From contig JANBQC010000558.1 of assembly GCA_027576995.1 (NCBI GenBank), positions 1-18,648 on the forward strand: 18,648 nucleotides of DNA. The letters are read 5' to 3'. A program made the translations under genes and the position numbers. Below the pieces are notes generated by a model. That model was not told the DNA's origin, did not search any database, and saw nothing but the letters and a program-made list of their open reading frames with translations. This DNA is from Dimargaris cristalligena. Lineage: Eukaryota > Kickxellomycota > Dimargaritomycetes > Dimargaritales > Dimargaritaceae. Positions 8,377 through 18,190 of this stretch are shown here, in pieces; positions within the stretch are counted from its first letter, which is position 1; each line of letters begins with the position of its first letter.

Positions 8377-8462
8377 GACTCGCTCTTCCAATACCTTTTT
8401 CCGTAGCTTTTCTATTTCTCTTGTTGCACATCCGCCCACCCTTCCTAACAAATAGCTACCAC

Positions 8463-10769
8463 ATGAGGCCTGCCGCTACAAGACTTAGTTTAACCCTTCC
8501 TCCCACCACCCTGAAGGGCAGTTCATCCTCGGAGCGCTCCCATTACTCGTGTCTTCGCTGTCGCAAGCGCAAGGTCCGCTGCGACCGGTTGCTGCCTCAC
8601 TGCACCACATGTCAGCAATGGAACTCCGATTGTCGATACCAAGTCACTCCCGCTCGTCTGCGTAAAGCCCACGCCCAATTGTTCGAGAATATCCACCTTA
8701 ACAGTGCTTGGAACGGCTCCACACCCGGATTGCCGTCCATTTCACCGACGACAGATCCACTTTCTCAGCCCTTACCCTTCGATAGTGCGGTGGATACCCA
8801 TTGGGCCACCCTCGCGTCCACTGTAGAGGGTACACCGTTTCAGGACCTGAGTCGAGCTGTCAACCTAACCCAGACTGCATATATCGACTTGGCGAGGGAC
8901 CAACTCGGTATAGAGGGCCCCTTATATATGCCTGGGGGCCAGCTATTGGATTTCCCCACAAGGACCCCGGATTTTCTGAAAGACGGTATTTCTGATAATA
9001 TAGTGCCGGGTGCTATACTGAGTTCGCCATCCTTCTTTACGCTAGACCCAACCAGGTGGAACCTGCTACCAAATTGGCTCGTGGCGGGCATCGAGCAACT
9101 TAACGTAAATAGTCCAGTGAAGGACACGTTTACTCAGCGGACTGCTCGGTTGCTATTCAGGCTAATACGTAACTTACCGGATTCTCAGTCCCAGAGGAAT
9201 TTCTATCTTGGCCACACATCGTCACTAGCAAACCCAGCAGCAAACGGCGAAGCGTCGGGTGAGTGTACCGTCTCCTTGCACGGCACATTGGCGGACTCTG
9301 TTAGGAACCCTCCCAGTCCCCGTTCACTATTTTCCCCCGTCGATTTATTGTACCATTCCAGCGTAGTGCGCCACTCGATAGATGATTTTTGCTCGTTCAA
9401 TTACCGAGGTAGCAGCCCCCTACACCGGCTTCGGATTCTCCATCGGCTGGATAGCCAACTGATTCCCGAAGCCTACCAGCTGACTGTTATGATGACGGTT
9501 GCCCCCTTTTCCAATCACCCCGCCTTCGAACACGCCTCACCCCAAATGGCCAGCAGTGAGTATCACTCTCGGCTTATTGCTATGTTGCCGCGTTGCCTGG
9601 CCGACTCTAGCCCGGACATGTTTGCCGTAGTATGTATACTAACTGATGCAGCCTTAGACCTGGGCCTTCTTACCCTTCACCAGAGCCTACTTGCTGCCTC
9701 AATTCGCAAGCAGCATAGTGTCCGGTCCTATCTGATCGATCACCCCAACCCACCCCCGCGACCGACTTACTCTAACACGGACACCGACACTATAGTAGAC
9801 ACCCCTACCATACGCAACGAATTAATGCGCGAATACTACCGAACGGTATGGTGGGCTCACTTAAGTAAGGACATGATATCCGCACTGACCTTTGGACACA
9901 GGCCATTGATTGACCTGAATGTCTGCTATGTCAATTTGCCTGGTCATGACCAAGATATCGAAGCCCGTTTAGAAGCTGAATTGGCGAACCCCTACTCCGA
10001 TATATATAGTGGCAAGGACTACCCAACTATGGTCAATAACTCCCGAATCAAAAATAATATTATCATTGTCAAAGCCGAGGTAATCATTATAGGCCACCGA
10101 ATTGCCCAACTCCGCGCGCGCCAGGCGACAGATCCCACGGCCTGGCTTCAGGCCCTCCCTGGACTCAATAGTGAACTCGACCTGTGGTACAACCGCTTCA
10201 CTGCATTGAATGAAAACGACTGGCGTGCTTCCCCCTATACATCTGCACTGCCCTCCCAGAGCGAGTCCGATTCCTTCTGCATCCGGGTCCGAATCATGTG
10301 TGCCATGCTAGTTATCTACCTTAACCATTTTGACGGCCACTCCCCGGACAGTGCGCAGCCTTATCCCGGCCTGGCCTTGAATGATGCCCTCCAGGCTAAC
10401 GGCGATTCCATGGGTCGTACTCTCACTGAATGCCACGAGCGGTGCTGGATCTACACTGTCCGGATCCGCGAATTAATAATCAAGTCCTCCACTCCACCTG
10501 CCTTTATCAGTAATACCCTATTTTCCTCTTCCTTATATCCCGCCGCCGTGGTGTGTAACGAGCGGATCCACGGCATGGGAACCACTTACCCCAGCCCAGT
10601 TGATCCTGCTGACCAGAAATTGGCCACCCTTTTGATCGATGAGATGATCCAAGTCTTGGCGAGTTTCGGTCAACTCTGGAGGATTAATCTTAAATTGGCC
10701 GACGCGGTCCAGAATATGCTGGATACTCCCTTTTCTAGACGCAGTGTGAGTGTAGAGCACCTTTTATAG
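8463..10769 (+). CDS. GAL4-type Zn2Cys6 transcription factor (paralog 1)
   Basis: An intronless frame of 768 residues, expected to be a nuclear DNA-binding regulator. The N-terminal zinc cluster has Cys30, 33, 40, 47, 50 and 57 in the pattern CX2CX6CX6CX2CX6C, with the basic run RKRKVRCD and proline after L44, all canonical. A conserved arm (TPARLRKA) follows, then about 150 variable residues. The fungal-specific middle homology region covers roughly residues 227-500; its hallmark starts with REYYRTVWW at 456-464 and continues to a GHRPLIDL block and NLP. The C-terminus contains NHFDGHSPDS, ECHERCW and NERIHGMG blocks shared with the next gene. The start was placed at 8463 because the frame upstream of it opens only with TTG. 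Targets are unknown. The paralog 0.9 kb downstream on the same strand shows a tandem duplication. Confidence 0.95.
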   Translation: MRPAATRLSLTLPPTTLKGSSSSERSHYSCLRCRKRKVRCDRLLPHCTTCQQWNSDCRYQVTPARLRKAHAQLFENIHLNSAWNGSTPGLPSISPTTDPLSQPLPFDSAVDTHWATLASTVEGTPFQDLSRAVNLTQTAYIDLARDQLGIEGPLYMPGGQLLDFPTRTPDFLKDGISDNIVPGAILSSPSFFTLDPTRWNLLPNWLVAGIEQLNVNSPVKDTFTQRTARLLFRLIRNLPDSQSQRNFYLGHTSSLANPAANGEASGECTVSLHGTLADSVRNPPSPRSLFSPVDLLYHSSVVRHSIDDFCSFNYRGSSPLHRLRILHRLDSQLIPEAYQLTVMMTVAPFSNHPAFEHASPQMASSEYHSRLIAMLPRCLADSSPDMFAVVCILTDAALDLGLLTLHQSLLAASIRKQHSVRSYLIDHPNPPPRPTYSNTDTDTIVDTPTIRNELMREYYRTVWWAHLSKDMISALTFGHRPLIDLNVCYVNLPGHDQDIEARLEAELANPYSDIYSGKDYPTMVNNSRIKNNIIIVKAEVIIIGHRIAQLRARQATDPTAWLQALPGLNSELDLWYNRFTALNENDWRASPYTSALPSQSESDSFCIRVRIMCAMLVIYLNHFDGHSPDSAQPYPGLALNDALQANGDSMGRTLTECHERCWIYTVRIRELIIKSSTPPAFISNTLFSSSLYPAAVVCNERIHGMGTTYPSPVDPADQKLATLLIDEMIQVLASFGQLWRINLKLADAVQNMLDTPFSRRSVSVEHLL

Positions 10770-11636
10770 AGTATAAAGACGATGTCCATTAGAGGATGCC
10801 AGACATTTCATATGCGAGTCGGCTGAGCTCTCCGCCGACTATCACCCTGCCTGTCAACAGGCTATTATTTTGGGCTGGTTATGTAGCTGACGGAACCCCA
10901 CTCCAAACAGTACTACTTGGCCCGATTTAAATTGGCATTTAAACTGTATGTATTTTAATAAATTATTCCAAATGAATAATATCGCTAAAAGTAATTTATA
11001 TTCGTCTAATTAAGCAGTGTTGCCGGCCTGGTGCTTCGTACAATACCTGGTTTACACTAATTGTAAGTATCCTGGTTTGGTCGGGCTGATTAGGGTTGTT
11101 TAGCGACTGGCACGTCTATTTAACAGAATCCGATAATTAGAAAATGGGACATTCTTTGGTGCTTATAAATGCGCCTAGTGGCTAAAATATATATGCCCCA
11201 TTTTTCGCAAGGAGTCATTCACAAATACTCACTATAATAATAACCTTCCCTTTACCAATGATGTATCCCTAGAGTATTCCTTCTGTATATATTGATGCAA
11301 ATGATATTGCATATTCGGAATTGGCGCTTATTATACCCGACGACATATCCCTGTATCTAAATAGTTACAAAGCAGTAATAATCCGACACACTTCAAATAT
11401 ATCAGTGATGGCAAGTGGCTAACCGTGGATTTCGTTCAAGTTTAAAGTCCAATTTATTATGATCATTTCACCTGTTTCACCGAGGTTTCCAATCCCCTAC
11501 ATACTGGCCTGAACAGGTAGCATTTCTGCCAAGAAATCATTATTTAATATAGTAAATCCCCACACATCAGCCACCTCTATATTCTGCAACACCAGGCCTT
11601 TTACTCTCTTCCCGTTATTTATTGTATTTTTCACCC
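10770..11636. other. Intergenic region between the tandem regulators
   Basis: AT-rich. A poly(A) signal AATAAA at 10957-10962 lies 188 bases after the first regulator's stop. The rest should hold the promoter of the second regulator, but I see no strong TATA box. No open frame is supported. Confidence 0.45.
10957..10962 (+). terminator. Poly(A) signal AATAAA, first regulator
   Basis: An exact AATAAA in an AT-rich context downstream of the stop codon at 10769. Its position is plausible for a 3' UTR of about 200 bases, though AT-rich sequence makes chance matches common. Confidence 0.4.
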
Positions 11637-11650
11637 GGGGTTTTAACCCC
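11637..11650. promoter_or_regulatory. Small inverted repeat before second regulator
   Basis: GGGGTT and AACCCC are separated by two bases and end 36 bases before the ATG at 11687. It could be a leader hairpin or an operator-like site. Its only support is perfect pairing of six G/C-rich bases. Confidence 0.25.
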
Positions 11651-11686
11651 CATTTGCTTTACCCTGCCAGCTAGTTAACATCCTAC

Positions 11687-13924
11687 ATGTGTCCCGTTGT
11701 CCCCGCATTCGCCGCGGTTGTCTCCGACTTACGAGTCCAGGTCACCCCCAGCCATTCCCTATACTCTTGTCTCGCTTGCCGTAAGCGCAGGTCTGGCTGT
11801 AACCGACAACTGCCCTGCTGCGCTGCCTGTCAGAAATGGGCCACCAGCTGCGAGTACCAGCTCACTCCTGCACGTCTACGAAAAGCCCTGGCACGCCCCC
11901 CGGAGCTTGAACCATTAGCGAAAGGTGACTCATGCTCTACCCAACCCCGACCCATGGCCGCCAAGGTACTCCCCGCTTCTGCTTCTCAGTCACGTTGTAG
12001 ACTACTCGCCCCAGCCACTGACTGCACCTCGCTTGTGAATCGACGTCAAACAGCAGGTCGAACAGTGACCTTGGCGAAACAACCACTGGTCTCGCGTATC
12101 CCCGACTCCCCATCGATTCGAGGTCGATATCCAACAAACCATTTCACACGAACCAAGCAGCTCCAGGAAACGGCAAATACTATGGTACCATTAGCCATTG
12201 TGACACCAACAACGCCACCAGCCATGGGCAAGACCGATTTGCCTGTATCTACAGCATGGAAGGGGAATAGTAATAGCCAGTCTGTCCCGACCTACCCAGT
12301 AGACGACAGTATTAGCCAGATTACGTCGCGGTTGTTATTCAAGTTGATGCGCAACCGGTGGATTCCGCCGCGAGGAGTATCCTACTTGGACCAAATATAC
12401 CATCTCGCCAACCAGGATGGTGCTAATATTCCAGACAACGGCCCTCAATATGCGTCGGAGCCCCCCCTCGCACTTCGCACCCTGGTCCTTCCCTCGGACC
12501 TACTCTACCATTCCAGTGTGATTCGTCACTCCATCGCCTATTTCGGTACCTTTGCTCACAAAGGGTGCAGCCCCCTGAACACTTTGCGAATGTTATTTCG
12601 GCTGGACCGTGGTCTCATCCCCCAGTCCTTCCAATTGGCCGCCATGTTGTCGGTAGCTCCGTTTTCAGATCACCCCGTTTTTGACCTTGTCCCGCCCCTC
12701 ACCGTTAGCCTTGCCTACTATTCCCGGCTCCTGTCCATGATCCCCCTCTGCCTGGTCGACCCCGACCCAGACACATATCTTATCATAGGTATCCTGCTCA
12801 AGTTTTCCCTGGACCTGGGTCTGTTCGCGCTCCACCAGAATCTTACTACCGCTGCGATTCGTAAACTGCAATCAGCCCGAGTCTATATCATGGACCACCC
12901 CAATCCACTTCCGCGGTCGGCCTATGCTATGGCCGGAAATAGAGACACCGAGGACATACCATACTTAAAAGACGAAATACTGCGCGAATATTACCGTATC
13001 ATATGGTGGGCTAATATCAAAGAGGATATGCTGGCCGCACTCCTATATAGGCATCGGCCACTGATTGACCTGGATGCCTGCTGCGTTAATCTACCCCGAC
13101 CTGACTGCGATGTTGAGTCCCAGCTGAATATCCAGCTGGCTAACCCGGAATCGGACATCTTTACTAGAAAAGGGTACCCCACCGTAGTCAACTATACTCG
13201 CCTTAAAAACAATGTTATTGTAATAAGTGTTGATATAGATATTCTTGGTCATCGGGTAGCCAAGCTCCGGGCGCTCCAGGCCACTGACCCCGCAGCCTGG
13301 TTAAATAGTCTGCCTGGCCTCAATCGCGAACTGGAACAATGGTACAACTGGTATACTGCACTGGCCCGCACAGATTGGCAGGAAGCGGAAGGCACGTCTG
13401 ATCTTCCTACCCAGGTGGAAGCCAGCACTTACTTCTTTCAGGTCCGAGTACAATGTGCCATGCTGATCATCTACCTTAACCATTTCGACGGCCATTCTCC
13501 CGACAGTACGGGCCCCTTTCCCGGTATGGCGCTGGCCAGTGTCCTTCACACGGCGGGGGATTTGACTGGCCGCACTCTGTCTGAATGCCACGAGCGGTGC
13601 TGGACCTACGCTGTCCGGCTTCGCGGATTGCTAATCGATTCGGCTATCCCGCCTGCCTTCATCAGCAGTGCCATACTTATTGCGTCTTTCTATCCTGCTG
13701 CCGTGGTGTGCAATGAACGCATCCACGGCATGGGGTCTGTCTATTACACCGCAGTTGTGAGTGCCGATAGGCAACATGCCACTCGTTTCATAGATGAAAT
13801 CATTCAGGTTTTGGATAGTTTTAGTGGTCTATGGAAGGCAACCCTCAAAATCGCCGACGAGATTCGGATATTACGTAATTCGCCGTTTACAAGACGCTCT
13901 CTGGATATTGGGCACCTTATCTAG
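11687..13924 (+). CDS. GAL4-type Zn2Cys6 transcription factor (paralog 2)
   Basis: An intronless frame of 745 residues, starting at the first ATG after a pyrimidine-rich leader. Zinc-cluster cysteines are 28, 31, 38, 45, 48 and 55, keeping CX2CX6CX6CX2CX6C, with an extra cysteine at 44. The DNA-reading loop differs from its paralog: RKRRSGCN in place of RKRKVRCD. The arm TPARLRKA is kept, residues about 75-205 are unrelated to the paralog, and from residue 213 onward the two align closely. The middle homology hallmark (REYYRIIWW, then YRHRPLIDL and NLP) lies at about 433-470, followed by NHFDGHSPDS, ECHERCW and NERIHGMG. It is expected to be a nuclear regulator, perhaps with altered DNA targets or as a partner of the first. 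Both ends match the paralog, so it looks complete and active. Confidence 0.95.
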   Translation: MCPVVPAFAAVVSDLRVQVTPSHSLYSCLACRKRRSGCNRQLPCCAACQKWATSCEYQLTPARLRKALARPPELEPLAKGDSCSTQPRPMAAKVLPASASQSRCRLLAPATDCTSLVNRRQTAGRTVTLAKQPLVSRIPDSPSIRGRYPTNHFTRTKQLQETANTMVPLAIVTPTTPPAMGKTDLPVSTAWKGNSNSQSVPTYPVDDSISQITSRLLFKLMRNRWIPPRGVSYLDQIYHLANQDGANIPDNGPQYASEPPLALRTLVLPSDLLYHSSVIRHSIAYFGTFAHKGCSPLNTLRMLFRLDRGLIPQSFQLAAMLSVAPFSDHPVFDLVPPLTVSLAYYSRLLSMIPLCLVDPDPDTYLIIGILLKFSLDLGLFALHQNLTTAAIRKLQSARVYIMDHPNPLPRSAYAMAGNRDTEDIPYLKDEILREYYRIIWWANIKEDMLAALLYRHRPLIDLDACCVNLPRPDCDVESQLNIQLANPESDIFTRKGYPTVVNYTRLKNNVIVISVDIDILGHRVAKLRALQATDPAAWLNSLPGLNRELEQWYNWYTALARTDWQEAEGTSDLPTQVEASTYFFQVRVQCAMLIIYLNHFDGHSPDSTGPFPGMALASVLHTAGDLTGRTLSECHERCWTYAVRLRGLLIDSAIPPAFISSAILIASFYPAAVVCNERIHGMGSVYYTAVVSADRQHATRFIDEIIQVLDSFSGLWKATLKIADEIRILRNSPFTRRSLDIGHLI

Positions 13925-14020
13925 TAATCGGAGAGTTGGAATAGGCTAAATCCTGACATTACCTGATGGTTCAACCGCTGGGTAAGGTTAATCACCCGGA
14001 ATCTTTTTGTCTTGATATTG

Positions 14021-14046
14021 TAATAATAATAATAATAATAATAATA
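14021..14046. repeat. (TAA)8 microsatellite
   Basis: An uninterrupted period-3 TAA repeat, about 100 bases downstream of the second regulator, probably in or just after its 3' UTR. Confidence 0.9.
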
Positions 14047-14622
14047 TATATTTGTATCTCAATTCCTTGGTTGGTAACAACATGCGTCATACTGACCCCC
14101 ATTGGACTACTCATATTAATTCCATTTAGCAGTGCTTTGGGCTTAGAGTAAGCTGGCCCCGGGTTGAAGTCTTGGGTTTATATTGTCGAATTCCCGGATT
14201 CCAAAGGATAACCGGCTGCTCTGCTGACTTGCCTTGCCAACCCATCTACATACCGAATGGCTATTTATTGTCCCAAGCAAACCCACCCAATTCGTTATTG
14301 CTGCTATTTGAAATGGGGCAGCATACGTGCATCCCTCCTAGTTCAAACCTCCTAACCAATTCCCCACCAATATACTATTTCATTCAATTGTTAGATACTG
14401 TCACTATATTTATTCGGGTTTCTAAATAGCCGGTACTTGCTAGCCACTGCTTTCTTGCCAAAATAAAATCCTGGCTATCTATATTCTAGGATAAAATATT
14501 GGTCCTGAATAGTCACGGTTAGGAATTTCTGGCTTTTGGATGTACAATCCCAATACAACAATCGCAATTGCAGTCTCTCCAATGGGAAGGGCGGGTGTTG
14601 GAATTTAGTTTTCTACATCGAA

Positions 14623-14646
14623 CTCTCTCTCTCTATATATATATAT
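14623..14646. repeat. Compound (CT)6(AT)6 microsatellite
   Basis: Six CT units run directly into six AT units. Confidence 0.9.
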
Positions 14647-15469
14647 GGGTGAAATTCGGCCCAGCTGTATAAGGTTTTAATGATAACTGTATGGGAGGTT
14701 TATTTTTAACCTGTAATATTTGCTTCATCCAACGGATTTTTCGTTATACAGCTCGGTTGAACCTCTCCCGTATGTATACAAACTAGTGTCCACTATTAAA
14801 GTACACCTGTCTGTTTTTATAGGACTAGATGAAGTTTAGATTGTTGAGGCCCTTTGTCTCCCACTTGCCCTAGTTTCTGTTACCCGTCGCTCCGGCTAAC
14901 TACTCAAGTCCATTGTACCAGGATTTACTAGACCTGTGATAGCCACGGACCAGGACTTGTTAGTAGTCAGAGGGGAGCCAATACACAAGAGAGGTGAACC
15001 TAAGGGCGGGACATTAAAGGGGTTACATGTATGAACGGACATGGGTGATGATAGGATATATTCCAACGGTTTCAGGGGAATCTAATGGAAAATAGTTTTT
15101 TATGTTTTGGATAAGAAAGCGGGTTGTCCAAGCCATAGTACTAATAATAATCATCGGAAGCTCAACAGAATAGCCAGAGAAAAAAGACTGCATGGATGTT
15201 CAGTCCCGTAAAGCACAATGTATGGTGCGCGGGGATTATAATTACTGGTTAACGATAGATACCTCACCTAGTTAACTATAACTGTGGACAGCTGTCATGC
15301 ACATTGGCTATCGTGGAAAGGGATCTATACTCGATAGCTACCCCGCTCCCAAATGTACGCTTCCCATGTACCGCTTTGCATATGGATTAATTGGGTATCA
15401 TTTTTTCTTAGAGGGCTATTGGAAAGAAGGAATGCCTAACTGCCTATGTTGTATTCCTGGCCCAAATTG

Positions 15470-15485
15470 TATATATATATATATA
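15470..15485. repeat. (TA)8 microsatellite
   Basis: Uninterrupted TA dinucleotides. They produce the Ile-Tyr tail of a spurious short frame. Confidence 0.85.
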
Positions 15486-15706
15486 CTTTAGTCCGACATT
15501 GTATTCCCTCCTTTCTTGCACCTCCTGACCCCACAATAATGCCAATTCCAAAATCCTAAAATGTGGACTAGTATAGGTTCCAGGGTAAAATTCCCCCCTA
15601 GAGAGTGCGCAATTGTCCTACCCTTCAGATATTATTGATGTTTATTTTTTTATATCTGTTATACTTTGGCAAGTATACGCCTAATATACTTGTATAATAT
15701 TATACA

Positions 15707-15931
15707 GTGTCACTGCCCTTATCTTTATTCAACGAAGCGATACCCATGTGTCCCTTCTCAGATAGTCCAATACAATGGTTGCCTCCACTACCGGGACTGT
15801 CTATTCCGGCTCAGTGGACATCCAGTCTTCTGCCGGTAGGGAACCAGCCCTGGCAAAATAAAGTCGTGCCGAAGGGAGACGGTAATCTCTATCTGCATCC
15901 CCAAGTCCAACAACACATACATATATGGTGA
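15707..15931 (+). CDS. Possible terminal exon or hypothetical frame
   Basis: A 74-codon frame in a locally GC-richer island, directly after an acceptor-like TTATACAG and ending in TGA. It is proline- and tryptophan-rich (WLPPLPGLSIPAQW) and has no known motif. The only ATG in frame is at 15746. I found no upstream exon, and an overlapping frame from 15775 looks almost as plausible. It would be convergent with the lipase gene, with stops 67 bases apart. Confidence 0.15.
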   Translation: MSLPLSLFNEAIPMCPFSDSPIQWLPPLPGLSIPAQWTSSLLPVGNQPWQNKVVPKGDGNLYLHPQVQQHIHIW

Positions 15932-15951
15932 TTTTCTCCTACATAAATATA

Positions 15952-15957
15952 TTTATT
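15952..15957 (-). terminator. Poly(A) signal AATAAA of the lipase gene
   Basis: AATAAA on the minus strand begins 41 bases after the lipase stop codon (15998-16000), the expected place for a short fungal 3' UTR. Confidence 0.6.
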
Positions 15958-15997
15958 CCCAAAAACCTACTATCATACTATATTAAAATATATTGGC

Positions 15998-18045
15998 CTA
16001 AATAAGTACAGTTCGGTCACTTTGTCCGATCAGGTCCGGATAAGGTATACTTGTAATCCCATCATCATCGAGGTTCGGTTCCGGAAACTCGCCGTAGTCT
16101 TGTGCGTCGTAGTAGTCGTCATCAGATCCCCCCTCATCATCACCGAGAACCGACTCCAGAGTTTTGTCGTTGAGCTCTGCAGTATTGCCTATCGACTCTA
16201 GCACTTCTAATTGGGCATTTGTGGGTTGCTTAACCAACTTACCCTTCAATTTAGGGTTTGAGCTCTTGGATATTCCAGGGGCGGGAACATACCCTGTTAA
16301 TCCCCAGTAATTACTGTGATCCGCGATGCTACAGTTCATTAACGACTGGTCGGGAGAACATGCAGGATCGTTGGCAAACGTTTCGTCGTCATACACACAT
16401 TTGATGGTACGTTTTCCTCCTGGAAGGATGTAGATTTCATTTTTAACGTGTAAATAGGTGCCCCGTAGGTGGAAATTTGGGACCAGGTCGAATCCAGAGG
16501 TCACTAAGGTGCTTGGAATTAGTCGACTATTGTACTGTTTCACAAATTCCCTATTGCCGACTGGGGGGCTTCCAAAAGTAACCAGATGATGCGCCAGAAT
16601 TTTCTTGCCTTTGTATACGGACGAGTAGTCAAACGCTGCCAGATTAGCAATGGCTGTGACAATAAAAAACACAAGTGTGATGCACATTTTAAGTAGTTCG
16701 GGTTAATAATCAGATATGCCAATAGTGGGGATGAATTTACTAAACATAGGGTGTTATATATTCTCCATAAACTTAGTAATTAAATGCTAGCTGAGTCGTG
16801 GGCGCTGCTACTTGGATAATAGGCCACACTGTGGTAATTTTCAGCCACATACTGCCGATTATCAGTGCAGGGAAGTACAATTTTAACGCGCTGATGGTTT
16901 AAATGGGAAAACGACAGCCGTAATTACTTACCGCCACCTAGGGAATGCCCTAAAAAGTAAATATTCTTTGCTCTGGAGTGCGCCATCGTCCTATCGAGGG
17001 CCGCGGTATAGGATTCAATGCACTGACTGTAGACCGAGAGAAATCCTTTATGGATAAAAATATTTTCGTAACCCGGCCAAGTAGTTGACCAGCCCATGGC
17101 ATCGTAAACAAACGTAACCTTGGCTTTGGGGGTAGAGCCGCGGAATGAAACATAAATATTTTCACCCTCGCTGTCTTCAGCCACGAACCCATGGCAGGCG
17201 ACCGTCGATGGACTTTCAAAGATATTAACGGACTCGGTATTTATATAACCATCATTTCCAACTTCCTCGGCTAATGTTTCCATTAGCTGATAGGCGGCAA
17301 ATGCGTAACTGATGGGTAAACAAAAATACAGATATGGGCAATTAAAAAAATAATAAGTAGCCAATGTTAGTAAGATAGGATAGGGCATAATTCTATAATA
17401 GGCTGGCATTTATAATCATATTAATCCCCCTGATTGGGAAATTTGGGAACTAGCTGTGCAAGGAAGGCCGTGTCGCCCGGGGTGCATTAGCCCAATGGAT
17501 TCCGACTGAACCAACCGCTGGGTATAGAAATATGGGATTTCGAATAGTGCAACTTACTTGCGAAGATATTTATAGCGTTTAACCTCTTTGGTCGGGACAT
17601 CGTCATGTTCGGCCCAGGATCTCTCAAGTTCACTAATATCGCAGGCGGCCCCGTTGTTGTATTGTTCATCTAAAGCCGGGTCAACTTCAGGGTTTCCATC
17701 ACGCTGGTTTTCAATATCGGAGGGTGGCACGTTTCCCCATACCTTCCATGGTGCTGCAGAGAACCAGCTTGATTGTCCCTGCGTTCCATCAGTGGGTGGA
17801 TAGGGCATTGCATGGACTTCGCTGGCCCACCCAATGACTAAAGCCGTGGCCGTGGGCTGGGATTATATGCAAAATATATATATATACAATATTATGTGTG
17901 CTTCGGGTCAGAAATATATTTCATCAGCATTATAGCAGTATGGGGGGGGGGTACGATTACAGTTAGAATAAATTAAATGTCTCGCCTTAATATGATAGTT
18001 AAAGAGTCTTGATAATACACTCACCAAAATTAGAGCGGCTCGCAT
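15998..18045 (-). CDS. Secreted class 3 triacylglycerol lipase (Rhizomucor type), four exons
   Basis: Exons on the minus strand are 18045-18025, 17856-17558, 17308-16932 and 16653-15998, joined by GT-AG introns of 168, 249 and 278 nt (donors GTGAGT, GTAAGT, GTAAGT). They give 450 residues. The signal peptide is residues 1-23 (MRAALIL, then a hydrophobic core ending EVHA). An acidic propeptide-like region runs to about residue 98. The alpha/beta-hydrolase fold follows: FRGS at 162-165 (oxyanion Ser165), nucleophile Ser229 in GHSLGG, FGSPPVGN at 259-266, Asp288 in GFDLVP and His345 in DHSNYWG. It should hydrolyse ester bonds of acylglycerols outside the cell. Residues about 380-450 form an unusual acidic tail (DDEGGSDDDYYD). 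Each junction falls inside a family-conserved motif, which supports the splicing. The first ATG after the TATA box is used. Confidence 0.93.
17874..17886. repeat. (AT)n microsatellite in lipase intron 1
   Basis: Short AT run close to the 3' end of the first lipase intron. Confidence 0.8.
17942..17951. repeat. Homopolymer G10 (C10 on the coding strand) in lipase intron 1
   Basis: Ten consecutive G residues on the plus strand, inside the 168-nt first intron of the lipase. Such a run is prone to length change and sequencing error but does not affect the reading frame. Confidence 0.9.
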
Positions 18046-18182
18046 ATTTGGTCGAGGGCTGAGCTGCTAGCTGCGTGGAAAATCAAGAAAATCAAAAAAA
18101 TAGCGAGGGTGGGAGATATACGAGCGATTGAATAATAGAAGAAGTGATGATTAGCCGTTCAGCAGGGACGGGTAAGTGCACA

Positions 18183-18190
18183 TTTATATA
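18183..18190 (-). promoter_or_regulatory. TATA box of the lipase gene
   Basis: TATATAAA on the minus strand, 138 bases before the start codon at 18045. No ATG occurs between it and that codon. The spacing resembles that of the chitin-binding gene's TATA box. Confidence 0.55.

Larger units (their letters stand above)
13925..15706. other. Intergenic spacer with microsatellites
   Basis: About 1.8 kb of AT-rich sequence. Frames at 13966-14151, 14172-14429 and 15297-15491 lack motifs; the first is largely isoleucine codons from the TAA repeat and the second opens with TTG. No RNA gene or transposon was recognised. Confidence 0.5.

Noticed and set aside
8421..8462. Fourteen extra N-terminal codons of the first Zn2Cys6 protein, opening with TTG.
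   Set aside because: A nuclear fungal gene should start at ATG. The first in-frame ATG is at 8463 and leaves the zinc cluster intact.
13966..14151. 61-codon frame with a poly-isoleucine run resembling a membrane segment.
   Set aside because: The run is produced by the (TAA)8 microsatellite.
16654..16687. Apparent ATG start of a 229-residue lipase fragment at 16687.
   Set aside because: It lies in intron 3. The acceptor CAG at 16654 joins the fragment to the exon with the catalytic serine.
17309..17409. Apparent ATG start of the lipase central exon with a hydrophobic leader.
   Set aside because: It is intron 2 sequence. The signal peptide is encoded by exons 1 and 2, and the acceptor at 17309 restores a family-like junction (YLRNYAFAAYQ).
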